From: Spirochaetota bacterium
GTDB lineage: Bacteria; Spirochaetota; Leptospiria; Turneriellales; Turneriellaceae
Assembly: GCA_029561505.1 (NCBI GenBank)
Contig: JAKQXK010000268.1
Location: forward strand, 1 to 12,177
Length of the DNA stretch: 12,177 nucleotides
Direction: 5' to 3'
Part shown: in pieces, positions 1 through 6,566 of the stretch
Numbering within the stretch: the first letter of the stretch is position 1
Layout: every line of letters starts with the position of its first letter
Position numbers and translations under genes: made by a program
The notes under the pieces: model-generated
Seen by the model: the letters and a program-made list of their open reading frames with translations, nothing else
The model's database searches: none
Told to the model about the DNA's origin: nothing

Positions 1-647
1 ATGATGTTGCACAGACAAAACCCGGTATGCCGATAGCTGACAGCGCTGAGATTCGCCTGCGTGGCCTCAAAAAGTTCGTTTCACGATCGGCTGAAAAGCT
101 CGAAGGTGCGCTTCAGGTAATGCAATTTCCCGTCGCTGGCCGCAACTTCATGGATATTGGTTCTTCAACGGGCGGCTTTACAGATTGTTTGCTGCAGCGC
201 GATGCAGCATTCGTGGCCGCAGTCGACGTTGGCAAAGGCCTCTTGCACCAACGGCTGCGTACCGATGCCAGAGTACAGGTCATTGAGGGTTGCGACCTCA
301 AGAAGTTACAGGCCTCTGACTTGAATCTGGCACCTGAAGCATTCGTGGCCGACGTCTCTTTCACGTCTCTCGAGCCACTGCTCGCGCATGCATTTGCGCT
401 GCTCGTGCCGAAAGCTCGCCCGCGCGAGGGTTTAGTGCTCTTTAAACCCCAGTTCGAGATCGCCCGGTCTGAGCGCCATCAGCTCGAAAAAGGCGTGTTA
501 CGCGACGGCGCTAAGGCGTCAGAGCTCATTGCAGCCTTCACCGGGCGAATGGCGCAGCGGCACATTCAGGTGCAGGCAGTTCAACCGGCTGCCATCACTG
601 GCCGTCACGGCAACCAGGAATACGTCTTGCATCTGGTAATGAACTGA
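1..647 (+). CDS. tlyA: TlyA-family 23S/16S rRNA 2'-O-methyltransferase, 5' end cut by window
   Basis: SAM-dependent RNA ribose methyltransferase of the TlyA type (RrmJ/FtsJ-like fold); family members methylate cytidines of ribosomal RNA in the cytoplasm, and some act as haemolysins. The frame is open from the first base of the window (first whole codon at 3), and the residues before the first ATG at 27 (D-V-A-Q-T-K-P-G) match the end of the N-terminal S4 RNA-binding domain, so that ATG is internal and the true start lies upstream. About 214 residues are visible against roughly 250-270 for the family. Seen in order: the FVSRSAEKLEGAL segment (catalytic Lys), the SAM-binding DIGSSTGGFTD loop, VDVGKG, the ADVSF Asp, the LFKPQFE Lys and a final GNQEYVLHL Glu, completing a K-D-K-E set. 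Oddity: the usual VSRGG is VSRSA here. The stop is at 645-647; the next gene starts 39 bp later. Confidence 0.9.
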   Translation, partial: DVAQTKPGMPIADSAEIRLRGLKKFVSRSAEKLEGALQVMQFPVAGRNFMDIGSSTGGFTDCLLQRDAAFVAAVDVGKGLLHQRLRTDARVQVIEGCDLKKLQASDLNLAPEAFVADVSFTSLEPLLAHAFALLVPKARPREGLVLFKPQFEIARSERHQLEKGVLRDGAKASELIAAFTGRMAQRHIQVQAVQPAAITGRHGNQEYVLHLVMN

Positions 648-686
648 ATCTGGTTTACTCAATGACTTACTGCCGCAGTCTGCTTC

Positions 687-1217
687 ATGCCCGAAGCGGC
701 TGATGATTCTGTCAACGGTCTCTTTCGTGACCACAAGGGGCAACTGCTCAAATACCTGCGCACATTCGTGGGTGAAGACGAAGCACATGACGTGCTGCAA
801 GACGTCTTTATGTCATTCTTGAAGCAAAAACGCGAAGAAAAGATACGCACGCAAGACGAGCTCTCGTGGCTCTACCGTTCATGCCACAACCGGGCGATCG
901 ACTATATACGCAAGGGCAAGAAACTCACACACTTCACAGAAGAGAAATTCGACCGCATTGAGGCTCCAGTTGAAAACGCCAAAACCCGCGCGTGGCATGA
1001 CCTGCGGGGCACACTAAAAGAGCTGGCGTTGCGCTTCGATAAGAAGGGCGAGGGTATTCTGCTCTTGCACATGCTCGAAGAGGGGCAACCGAAACTCTTG
1101 ATCGCCGAAACGCTCGGTATTTCTGATCGCCACCTGCGCCGCCGCGTTTCTCAGCTGTTTCAGTTCTTTCAGCTCGAACTCAAAAAGATGGGCATCGAAA
1201 ATATAGAGTTGGATTGA
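687..1217 (+). CDS. ECF-like sigma-70 family RNA polymerase sigma factor
   Basis: Probable extracytoplasmic-function sigma factor that directs RNA polymerase to a small regulon. The 176-residue length is normal for group 4 sigma factors, which keep only regions 2 and 4. Region 2 lies at about residues 18-78: LLKYLRTFVGEDEAHDVLQDVF, where the DVLQDVF pattern is typical of region 2.1-2.2, then ELSWLYRSCHNRAIDYIRKGKK, typical of 2.3-2.4 promoter melting and -10 contact. Region 4 is at about 120-170 with a helix-turn-helix around LLIAETLGISDRHLRRRVSQL. The linker is acidic and Lys-rich. No good Shine-Dalgarno sequence precedes the ATG. The next gene encodes a membrane-anchored FecR-like protein, a common partner for such sigma factors. 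The regulon cannot be named from the sequence. Confidence 0.85.
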   Translation: MPEAADDSVNGLFRDHKGQLLKYLRTFVGEDEAHDVLQDVFMSFLKQKREEKIRTQDELSWLYRSCHNRAIDYIRKGKKLTHFTEEKFDRIEAPVENAKTRAWHDLRGTLKELALRFDKKGEGILLLHMLEEGQPKLLIAETLGISDRHLRRRVSQLFQFFQLELKKMGIENIELD

Positions 1218-1223
1218 TGAATG

Positions 1224-1329
1224 TTTTATGTCACATTACTTTGCCAAATATTCTTTCTTTAGACATTTTTATGTCCGCGATTGCCGATAATTGCGTATCA
1301 TCATCAAGAAGGCTTAGAGCACCTGCTCT
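1224..1329. promoter_or_regulatory. Gap with short palindromes before the FecR-like gene
   Basis: This AT-rich gap between the sigma factor and the FecR-like gene holds three symmetric motifs. ATGTCACAT (1228-1236) is a palindrome around one base. GACAT-TTTT-ATGTC (1262-1275) is an inverted repeat. AGAGCA-CC-TGCTCT (1316-1329) is a 6+2+6 palindrome 15 bp before the ATG at 1345. TTTTATGTC also occurs as a direct repeat at 1224-1232 and 1267-1275, 43 bp apart, about four helical turns. These could be operator sites or recognition sites of the adjacent sigma factor; that is inference. No convincing -35/-10 pair was found. Confidence 0.3.
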
Positions 1330-1344
1330 GGCCCGAGAATAAAC

Positions 1345-2184
1345 ATGGCGCGCAGCAGCAAAATATCGTTAACCGCAAGCCAGGCAGGGGTAGATGACCT
1401 GTCTCTGGCCGATCAGCTGTTTGCGATTGTCACGCGCAAAACACCCGATGCAGCCGCCGATCTGCTGCCAGAAAATGAAAAAATGCGCGGTGCGGCAATA
1501 TCGGCTTTTCAAAAAGCCCACAGCGACCGACTCGCCCGTCTCACCCCGGTCACAGAAATTGAGAAATCCTCACGACTTTTGTCACCCGTCATCGCCGTCT
1601 GGTCACGTATCGGTTCGGTTAAATATCTCTCGGCTGCGGCCGCGATGGTCATAGCGACGGGCGCCGGGCTCTTGCTCTTTAACCCCTTCGGCGAAGATTC
1701 GATTCATATTGAAGACGAAAGCGGCCAAAGCGCGATGCTCAGCGAAGTCAACGCAAACGACAAGAGCGTTTCGCTGAACTTCATGCGCAGACGCAAAAAA
1801 ATCGGCGAAATTACTGTCGGCCAGGGTTCGCGCCTGCGCGTCGTCAAAGCCAGCAACGGCGAGGCTTTTCGCTCAGAAGTCGCATTCGCCGGCACCGAAG
1901 CGCACTTCAAACTGCAATATAAAGGCAAAGCCTCGGTGATCGTCAACAACGGCCCGTTTAAGGCCAAGGTGCGCATGTCGCAAGACAACCAGCATCAAGA
2001 CGTGCACCTCAAGTTCAAAGAGATGGGTTCACCGTTACCTTCGGGCGAGCCGCAGTTCGAAATCGAAGTCATCAAAGGCAACGTGCAGATTGCTGAAGTC
2101 GACGACGAAGATGAATTTGAGCACTATAAAGAAGGCGAAAAGGCGATCTTTAGCCTCTCTGATCAAGATAGCGAAAGCCTCTGA
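1345..2184 (+). CDS. FecR-like membrane-anchored protein, possible sigma-factor regulator
   Basis: A 279-residue protein with a cytoplasmic-looking N-terminal region (1-90), one membrane span at about 93-112 (SVKYLSAAAAMVIATGAGLLLF) preceded by a positive R/K edge, and a periplasmic C-terminal part rich in beta-strand patterns (about 115-279). The outer part has the look of a FecR domain: a segment on ITVGQGSRLRVV followed by alternating hydrophobic and charged strands and a late IEVIKGNVQIAEV strand, similar to the 'V..G.v.V' ends of FecR repeats. The C-terminus is very acidic. FecR-type proteins sense an outer signal and control a partner ECF sigma factor; the sigma gene lies 127 bp upstream on the same strand, which supports that role. 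The N-terminal region has no clear zinc-finger anti-sigma motif (no HxxxCxxC), so the anti-sigma role is inferred from layout only. Confidence 0.6.
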   Translation: MARSSKISLTASQAGVDDLSLADQLFAIVTRKTPDAAADLLPENEKMRGAAISAFQKAHSDRLARLTPVTEIEKSSRLLSPVIAVWSRIGSVKYLSAAAAMVIATGAGLLLFNPFGEDSIHIEDESGQSAMLSEVNANDKSVSLNFMRRRKKIGEITVGQGSRLRVVKASNGEAFRSEVAFAGTEAHFKLQYKGKASVIVNNGPFKAKVRMSQDNQHQDVHLKFKEMGSPLPSGEPQFEIEVIKGNVQIAEVDDEDEFEHYKEGEKAIFSLSDQDSESL

Positions 2185-2191
2185 GAACATG

Positions 2192-2222
2192 AATGTAGTT
2201 TTCGCTGCGCGAAAACTACATT
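2192..2222. repeat. Perfect 14-bp stem, 3-nt loop hairpin between genes
   Basis: The arm AATGTAGTTTTCGC at 2192-2205 is followed by loop TGC and the exact reverse complement GCGAAAACTACATT at 2209-2222, with no mismatch. It begins 7 nt after the stop of the FecR-like gene and ends 9 nt before the start codon of the next gene. No T-run follows on either strand (the bases after it are GACTGG), so it is not a classical intrinsic terminator. It occupies the place where a ribosome binding site would sit. It could be an RNA processing or stability element, a translation-control hairpin, or a protein-binding palindrome. Confidence 0.85.
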
Positions 2223-2231
2223 GACTGGCCT

Positions 2232-3170
2232 ATGGTCACGACAATCGACTGCGAATATGTGATGCCGAATGTTGCGGCTGCTTACCTGTTGCATTGCGGC
2301 GAAAAAGCATGTTTCATTGACAACAACACGAACCATGCTGTGCCGCTGCTTCTTAAGGCTCTGAAAGAGAACGCCTTCAAACCTGAAGACGTGGCTTATA
2401 TCATCATCACTCATGTGCACCTCGACCACGCGGGGGCAACAGGCGTGCTATTGCAGCACTGCCCCAATGCAACGGTCGTCGCACACCCGCGCGCGGCGCC
2501 GCATGTCATAGACCCGTCGCGTCTGGTGCAGAGCGCACAATCGGTTTACGGAGAGGCAGAATTTCAAAAACTCTATGGTGAAATTCAGGCGGTGCCCGAA
2601 TCACGCGTCTATATTCCCGCAGACGGCGAGGTGCTAAAGGTTGGCGATACCGAATTGCAATTTATCTACACGCGTGGCCACGCAAACCACCACTTTGTGA
2701 TTCTCGACCGCAAAACCAACAGCATCTTCACCGGTGATTCATTCGGCATCGCGTACCCAATGTTACAGCACGGCAACCGGCCATTTCTGTTTGCATCAAC
2801 CTCACCGACAGATTTTGACGCCGCCGAAGCGCGGCTTACTTACGATAAAATCGTCGCGACCGGCGCGGCCAGGGCTTACCCCACCCACTTTGGGGCGTGG
2901 AGCGACTTGCCTGCTGGCCATAAAATGCTAAGCGAACACATGACACAAATTGAGAAGATTTACGATGCCCTGAAAACTGCCAGCACAGGCTCTGCTGAAC
3001 CTTACGCCTACGCGCGATCGGCCATCGAAACCTGGTTTGCAGGTCAGCTGAGCGAACGGGGTATTACTTTAACCTCAACCGAACAGCAGATGCTGGGTAT
3101 GGATATCGATCTCAACGCGCAGGGCCTTGTGTTTGCAGCTGCCCGCGCGCGCAAAAAGGCATCAAAATGA
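2232..3170 (+). CDS. ST1585-like metallo-beta-lactamase-fold hydrolase
   Basis: A zinc-dependent hydrolase of the metallo-beta-lactamase fold, closest by eye to the ST1585-like group; the substrate is not known. Metal ligands visible in 312 residues: THVHLDHAG with H61, H63, D65 and H66; RGHANHH with H150; FTGDSFG with D169; and YPTHFG with H219. The GATG after the HxHxDH motif and the GHANHH/GDSFGI pattern are characteristic of the group. The C-terminal about 90 residues are mostly helical and end in a basic tail (ARARKKASK). No signal peptide, so it is cytoplasmic. Its last four bases overlap the start of the HMG-CoA lyase gene (ATGA), indicating translational coupling and suggesting a role in the same acyl-CoA pathway, for example as a thioesterase; this is inference. 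A strong hairpin sits just before its start and no Shine-Dalgarno is seen. Confidence 0.85.
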   Translation: MVTTIDCEYVMPNVAAAYLLHCGEKACFIDNNTNHAVPLLLKALKENAFKPEDVAYIIITHVHLDHAGATGVLLQHCPNATVVAHPRAAPHVIDPSRLVQSAQSVYGEAEFQKLYGEIQAVPESRVYIPADGEVLKVGDTELQFIYTRGHANHHFVILDRKTNSIFTGDSFGIAYPMLQHGNRPFLFASTSPTDFDAAEARLTYDKIVATGAARAYPTHFGAWSDLPAGHKMLSEHMTQIEKIYDALKTASTGSAEPYAYARSAIETWFAGQLSERGITLTSTEQQMLGMDIDLNAQGLVFAAARARKKASK

Positions 3171-4006
3171 GTAAAGACTCGCTTGAAATCTGCGAGGTAG
3201 GGCCGCGCGACGGCCTGCAGTCAGCTTCGCAGATTCTGAGCGTTGAGGAGCGCATTGAATTCGTGCAGCAACTCGTCGCCGCAGGCCTGAAAAAAATCGA
3301 AGTCGGCTCGCTCGTCAACCCCAGGCTCGTGCCGACGATGGCAGATTCAGATAGAGTGTATGCCGCGTTGCAACCGACGGTTGCCACAACGGGCCCACTG
3401 TATTCGCTGCTGGTGCCCAACACTCGCGGGCTCGAACAGGCGATAGCAATCGGCTGCAAATCTATCGCGCTTTTCACCGCCACTTCTGAAACCTTTAATC
3501 TGAAGAATATCAACCGCAGCGTCGCCGAATCGCTGGCAGAACTCAACCCGATGATTGACCGCGCACGCAAGGCCGGCATGGTCATTCGCCTCTACGTTTC
3601 AACCGTATTCGACTGCGCCTACGAAGGCACTATGGATGCGACCAACGATCTGAAACGCTTCGTGCCACTTTTTAACGAAGTCGATGAAATATCTCTCGGC
3701 GACACGACGGGCCGCGCGACGAAAAAACAGGTTTCTGATCTCGTTGATTCGGGTCTGCTGGCAAATTTTCAAGACAAACTGTGGTGGCACTTTCATGACA
3801 CCTTTCAGCTCGCGGGTGAAAATGCAGCATGGTGCATGCAGAATGGCTTTCGTAAATTCGATTCATCGGCGGGCGGCATCGGCGGGTGCCCATTTTCACC
3901 GGGTGCAAAGGGCAATATCGCCACAGAGAAGGTTATTGCACTGGCAGAAGCTCACGGCATCGACCATGGCATTCGACTGCCTTTGGCGTTACCAGGCCTC
4001 GGCTAA
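3167..4006 (+). CDS. mvaB: Hydroxymethylglutaryl-CoA lyase
   Basis: HMG-CoA lyase, which cleaves 3-hydroxy-3-methylglutaryl-CoA to acetyl-CoA and acetoacetate, the last step of leucine breakdown. It has a TIM-barrel fold of the DRE-metallolyase family. Visible motifs: EVGPRDGLQ near the N-terminus (metal Asp and catalytic Arg), KKIEVGSLVNPRLVPTMADSD, LYVSTVFDCAYEG, DEISLGDTTG, the metal ligands in HFHDTFQ, and DSSAGGIGGCPFSPGAKGNIATE with the conserved active-site loop Cys. AAAAAGG at 3153-3159 is a good ribosome binding site, 7 nt before the ATG that overlaps the previous gene. At 279 residues it is short: the C-terminus ends abruptly as GIRLPLALPGLG, lacking the usual last helix and PS-containing tail. 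The +1 frame stays open beyond the stop to 4103, so a frameshift is possible. Related aldol-type lyases of the same fold are the alternative. Confidence 0.88.
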   Translation: MSKDSLEICEVGPRDGLQSASQILSVEERIEFVQQLVAAGLKKIEVGSLVNPRLVPTMADSDRVYAALQPTVATTGPLYSLLVPNTRGLEQAIAIGCKSIALFTATSETFNLKNINRSVAESLAELNPMIDRARKAGMVIRLYVSTVFDCAYEGTMDATNDLKRFVPLFNEVDEISLGDTTGRATKKQVSDLVDSGLLANFQDKLWWHFHDTFQLAGENAAWCMQNGFRKFDSSAGGIGGCPFSPGAKGNIATEKVIALAEAHGIDHGIRLPLALPGLG

Positions 4007-4103
4007 AGCCATCGCAGCCTCAGCGGTTTACTTTTACACGAAACGCTTAAGTCTTTTGCTCGGCTGCACGCCTGATTACCCGTCAGGCATTATTCAATGT
4101 TAA
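3979..4103 (+). other. +1-frame extension that could be the lost C-terminus of HMG-CoA lyase
   Basis: From about 3980 the frame +1 relative to the lyase reads on, past the lyase stop at 4004-4006, to a TAA at 4101-4103. It encodes a helix-like segment (YQASAKAIAAS, then VYFYTKRLSLLLG) followed by a PSG-containing tail. HMG-CoA lyases usually have about 30-40 residues after the GIxTGI segment, ending with a helix and a 'LPS' stretch. Joining the frames would give about 311 residues, close to the family norm. This may be a real frameshift, a sequencing error, or chance. Confidence 0.4.
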
Positions 4104-4164
4104 ACAATTAGCTCTCGAATCGCTTTAACTTGCGACCAGTTTATTTTTGGCGCATCTTGCTAAC

Positions 4165-5637
4165 ATGCAAACCAGTCAAAAAACCACAACCATCTCGGTT
4201 GCGCAGGGCGATGGTATCGGTTCTGAAATTATGCAGGCTGTACTCGATATTTTCGCTGCCGCGCGCGTGCCACTCGAATATGAACACATTGAAATGGGAA
4301 AATCGATCTTCGACGCGGGTTTTTCAACGGGCATGACAGCACAGGCGAAAGCCTCAATCGAACGTAACGGAATTCTTTTCAAAGGCCCGATGGAAACCCC
4401 AAAAGGCAGCGGCGTCAAAAGCATCAACGTAACCGCTCGCAAAACGTGGAGCACCTATGCCAACAAGCGGGTTTTTCGCACGCTCAACGGCGTCGATACG
4501 GTATTCTCACGGGCAAACATACCGATTAATCTCACAATTGTGCGCGAGAATATTGAAGACACATACGGCGGCATAGAGCACATGCTCACGCACGACGTCG
4601 CGCTTTGCAGGCGATTCATAACCCGGCCAGGCTCGCTGCAGCTGATGCGCTATGCCTTTGAAATGGCGAAACGCAAAGGCAGTAAACGCGTCACCTGTGC
4701 GCACAAAGCGAACATCATGAAAATCACCGACGGGCTGTTTCTTGAATGTTTTCGTGAAGTTGCCAAAGATTACCCCGAGCTCAGGGCAGATGACGTCATC
4801 GTCGATGACCTCGCGATGAAACTCGTGTCGCGCCCCGACCTATTCGACGTCGTCATTCTACCCAACCTGCAGGGTGACATCATTTCTGATCTCTGCGCAG
4901 GTCTCGTCGGCGGTTTAGGGTTTGCCCCATCGGCAAACATTGGTGACCACATCTCCATTTTCGAGGCCGTGCACGGTACGGCCCCCGATATTGCCGGCAA
5001 GGGTATTGCAAACCCGACAGCCCTTTTGCTCAGCGGGTGTATGATGTTGCGGCACCTGCATTTAGGCGAGTCAGCGGTGCTGATTGAAAACGCACTCTTC
5101 GCCTCGCTCGAAGCCGGCGCGCACACTGCTGATTTTGGTGCACCCGGCACGCCAGCGTTAACCACACAGGCTTTCGCTGAGGTGATCAAGACTCATCTGG
5201 GGTCGAAGCCCAAGATCGTGCCGCCAGCTTCTTTCGAACCGGCGAACGACACCATTTCGCTGCCGAAAGTGCCGGCCAGAAACAGAATGATGTCTACCGA
5301 GGCACCGGCGTCTGAGATTATGGGTGCAGACTTTTTTATCGAATCGACAGACCAGGCGTCGCTCATCGCTGACACTCTGGCAGAAGTGTGCGGCAATCGC
5401 TATAAAATCTCGACCATCAGCAATCGCGGCACACAGGTGTGGCCTGAAGGTTCTGTCTTCACAGAACTCATCAATCAATACCGCGTCAGGTTCGAGAAAA
5501 TTGACAGCGGTACAATTCACCAGGCTGACATCGTCGCTCTGATAAAAGAAACTTCTGAATTCTTTAAAATCTGCTCTGTCGAGTTGTTAATGGCCTATGC
5601 CGGCAAGAAAGCCTATTCGATGGCGCAAGGCCAATAG
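4165..5637 (+). CDS. icd: Isocitrate dehydrogenase, long Thermus-type, probably NAD-dependent
   Basis: Oxidative decarboxylation of isocitrate to 2-oxoglutarate in the TCA cycle. The 490 residues include the beta-decarboxylating dehydrogenase core plus a C-terminal extra domain of about 110 residues, as in the Thermus thermophilus enzyme; the segments ISNRGTQVWP and INQYRVRF match that domain. Core residues numbered from the ATG at 4165: GDGIGSE near 15-21; substrate S86, N88, R92 in VKSINVTAR; VRENIEDTYGGIEH with Y134; AHKANIMK with K181; metal D238 and D242 in GDIISD. The cofactor site HGTAPDIAGKGIANP has D275, I276 and A282 where NADP enzymes have Lys, Tyr and Val, indicating NAD use. An in-frame TTG at 4147 adds only 6 residues with no support, so ATG 4165 was chosen. 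Not coupled to the lyase. No clear ribosome binding site. Confidence 0.92.
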   Translation: MQTSQKTTTISVAQGDGIGSEIMQAVLDIFAAARVPLEYEHIEMGKSIFDAGFSTGMTAQAKASIERNGILFKGPMETPKGSGVKSINVTARKTWSTYANKRVFRTLNGVDTVFSRANIPINLTIVRENIEDTYGGIEHMLTHDVALCRRFITRPGSLQLMRYAFEMAKRKGSKRVTCAHKANIMKITDGLFLECFREVAKDYPELRADDVIVDDLAMKLVSRPDLFDVVILPNLQGDIISDLCAGLVGGLGFAPSANIGDHISIFEAVHGTAPDIAGKGIANPTALLLSGCMMLRHLHLGESAVLIENALFASLEAGAHTADFGAPGTPALTTQAFAEVIKTHLGSKPKIVPPASFEPANDTISLPKVPARNRMMSTEAPASEIMGADFFIESTDQASLIADTLAEVCGNRYKISTISNRGTQVWPEGSVFTELINQYRVRFEKIDSGTIHQADIVALIKETSEFFKICSVELLMAYAGKKAYSMAQGQ

Positions 5638-5721
5638 TTTCGAGACAAAGTTCTGAGGCCAAAAATAGTTGAGAAATAAGTTTGTAATCCACACGCTGTT
5701 GCCGACCGGCAGTTCGGCTGA

Positions 5722-6513
5722 ATGCAAACCCTGTACGACCACAAACAGCTCAGAGCGACTCTCGACAACGACGGTGTCTGCCGGGTAGAACTTAACAACG
5801 CCAGCCAGCTCAACGCACTCAACACTACGATGGCGGCGGGCGCGGTCGAGCTGGCAGAGATCATACGAAAATCAGAGGCTCGCGTGGTTATCTTCACTGG
5901 GGCCGGCCGTGCCTTCTCAGCGGGCGGTGACCTGAACTATCTGATCGAACTCACAAAACTGCCTGCCGCCGAATCTGCCGCCGCGATGCTGCATTTCTAC
6001 AAATCGTATCTTTCATTATTCACGCTGCCGCTGCCGACCATCGCACACATCAACGGCCCCTGCGTCGGCGCCGGCTTTTGTCTCGCGCTCGCATGCGATC
6101 TGCGCTTTGCAGTTTCTAACAGCAAAGTCGGCATGAACTTCGTGCGCATCGGCCTAAACCCCGGCATGGCGGCCGAACACTGGGCTCACCTCGGGCACAC
6201 ACCGCTTCTGAATGAAATGCTGCTCACGGGCAATATTTACAATTCGTCTGATATCCGCCTGAGGGCGCTTTTCAATCAGGTGGGGGCAAGCGAAGAAATT
6301 GAGGATTCAGTGACCTCATGCGCGCGGGCGATTGCTTCGGCATCGCCGCAGTCGATCGCCTTATCGCTGCCGCTGCTGCGTGGCCACACCCTCAGCCGTG
6401 AAGAGGTGATGCAGGCCGAAGCCGCCGGCCAGGGCACGTGCATGAGCACGGGCGAGATCGCTGAATCTGTCGCCGCACAGCGCGAGGGCAAAAGATTTCG
6501 CTTTGAGATCTGA
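5722..6513 (+). CDS. Enoyl-CoA hydratase/isomerase (crotonase) family protein lacking both hydratase glutamates
   Basis: A crotonase-fold acyl-CoA enzyme of 263 residues, the usual length. The two oxyanion-hole segments are present: AFSAGGDLNYL (about 65-73) and INGPCVGAGFCLALACDLRFA (110-130). The positions that hold the two catalytic glutamates in enoyl-CoA hydratase are C120 (in GAGFCLALACDL) and F140 (in VGMNFVRIGLNPGM), so classical hydration is unlikely. The GLNPGMAAEHW segment resembles a crotonase subgroup with GLxPGMxA; E152 or H153 there might serve catalysis. It could be an isomerase, hydrolase or decarboxylase; the sequence does not decide. It follows isocitrate dehydrogenase by 84 bp on the same strand and fits the acyl-CoA theme of the HMG-CoA lyase nearby. 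The C-terminus ends in a REGKRFRF basic tail typical of the family. Confidence 0.85.
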   Translation: MQTLYDHKQLRATLDNDGVCRVELNNASQLNALNTTMAAGAVELAEIIRKSEARVVIFTGAGRAFSAGGDLNYLIELTKLPAAESAAAMLHFYKSYLSLFTLPLPTIAHINGPCVGAGFCLALACDLRFAVSNSKVGMNFVRIGLNPGMAAEHWAHLGHTPLLNEMLLTGNIYNSSDIRLRALFNQVGASEEIEDSVTSCARAIASASPQSIALSLPLLRGHTLSREEVMQAEAAGQGTCMSTGEIAESVAAQREGKRFRFEI

Positions 6514-6532
6514 GCGTATCGGCGAATTACTG

Positions 6533-6561
6533 TTGCCAACACGAAGAAGGCTGCGTCTAAT
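6533..6561 (+). promoter_or_regulatory. Sigma-70-type promoter immediately before the lipoprotein start
   Basis: TTGCCA at 6533-6538 (one mismatch to TTGACA), a 17-bp spacer, and TCTAAT at 6556-6561 (one mismatch to TATAAT). The -10 ends only 5 nt before the ATG at 6567, so transcription would begin at or about the start codon, giving a leaderless or nearly leaderless mRNA. The purine-rich GAAGAAGG at 6543-6550 lies inside the spacer and too far upstream to act as a ribosome binding site. Confidence 0.5.
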
Positions 6562-6566
6562 AGTGC

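Noticed and set aside
27-29. ATG as the true start of the TlyA-type gene
   Set aside because: The frame is open to the window edge, and the codons before it match the end of the S4 domain, so the gene begins upstream of the window.
2192-2222. Classical intrinsic terminator
   Set aside because: The stem is strong but no T-run follows on either strand, so it was kept as a hairpin of unknown role.
3684-4103. Independent 139-codon gene overlapping HMG-CoA lyase
   Set aside because: Most of it is out of frame under strongly conserved lyase sequence; only its tail is of interest, as a possible frameshifted lyase C-terminus.
4147-4164. TTG start for isocitrate dehydrogenase
   Set aside because: It adds six residues without family support or a ribosome binding site; ATG at 4165 is closer to the conserved beginning.
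4770-5189. Minus-strand 139-codon frame inside isocitrate dehydrogenase
   Set aside because: It is antisense to highly conserved codons, has no recognisable motifs and no promoter; a shadow of the codon bias.
5701-5718. GCCGA/TCGGC hairpin before the crotonase start
   Set aside because: A 5-bp stem with an 8-nt loop is expected by chance in DNA of this composition.
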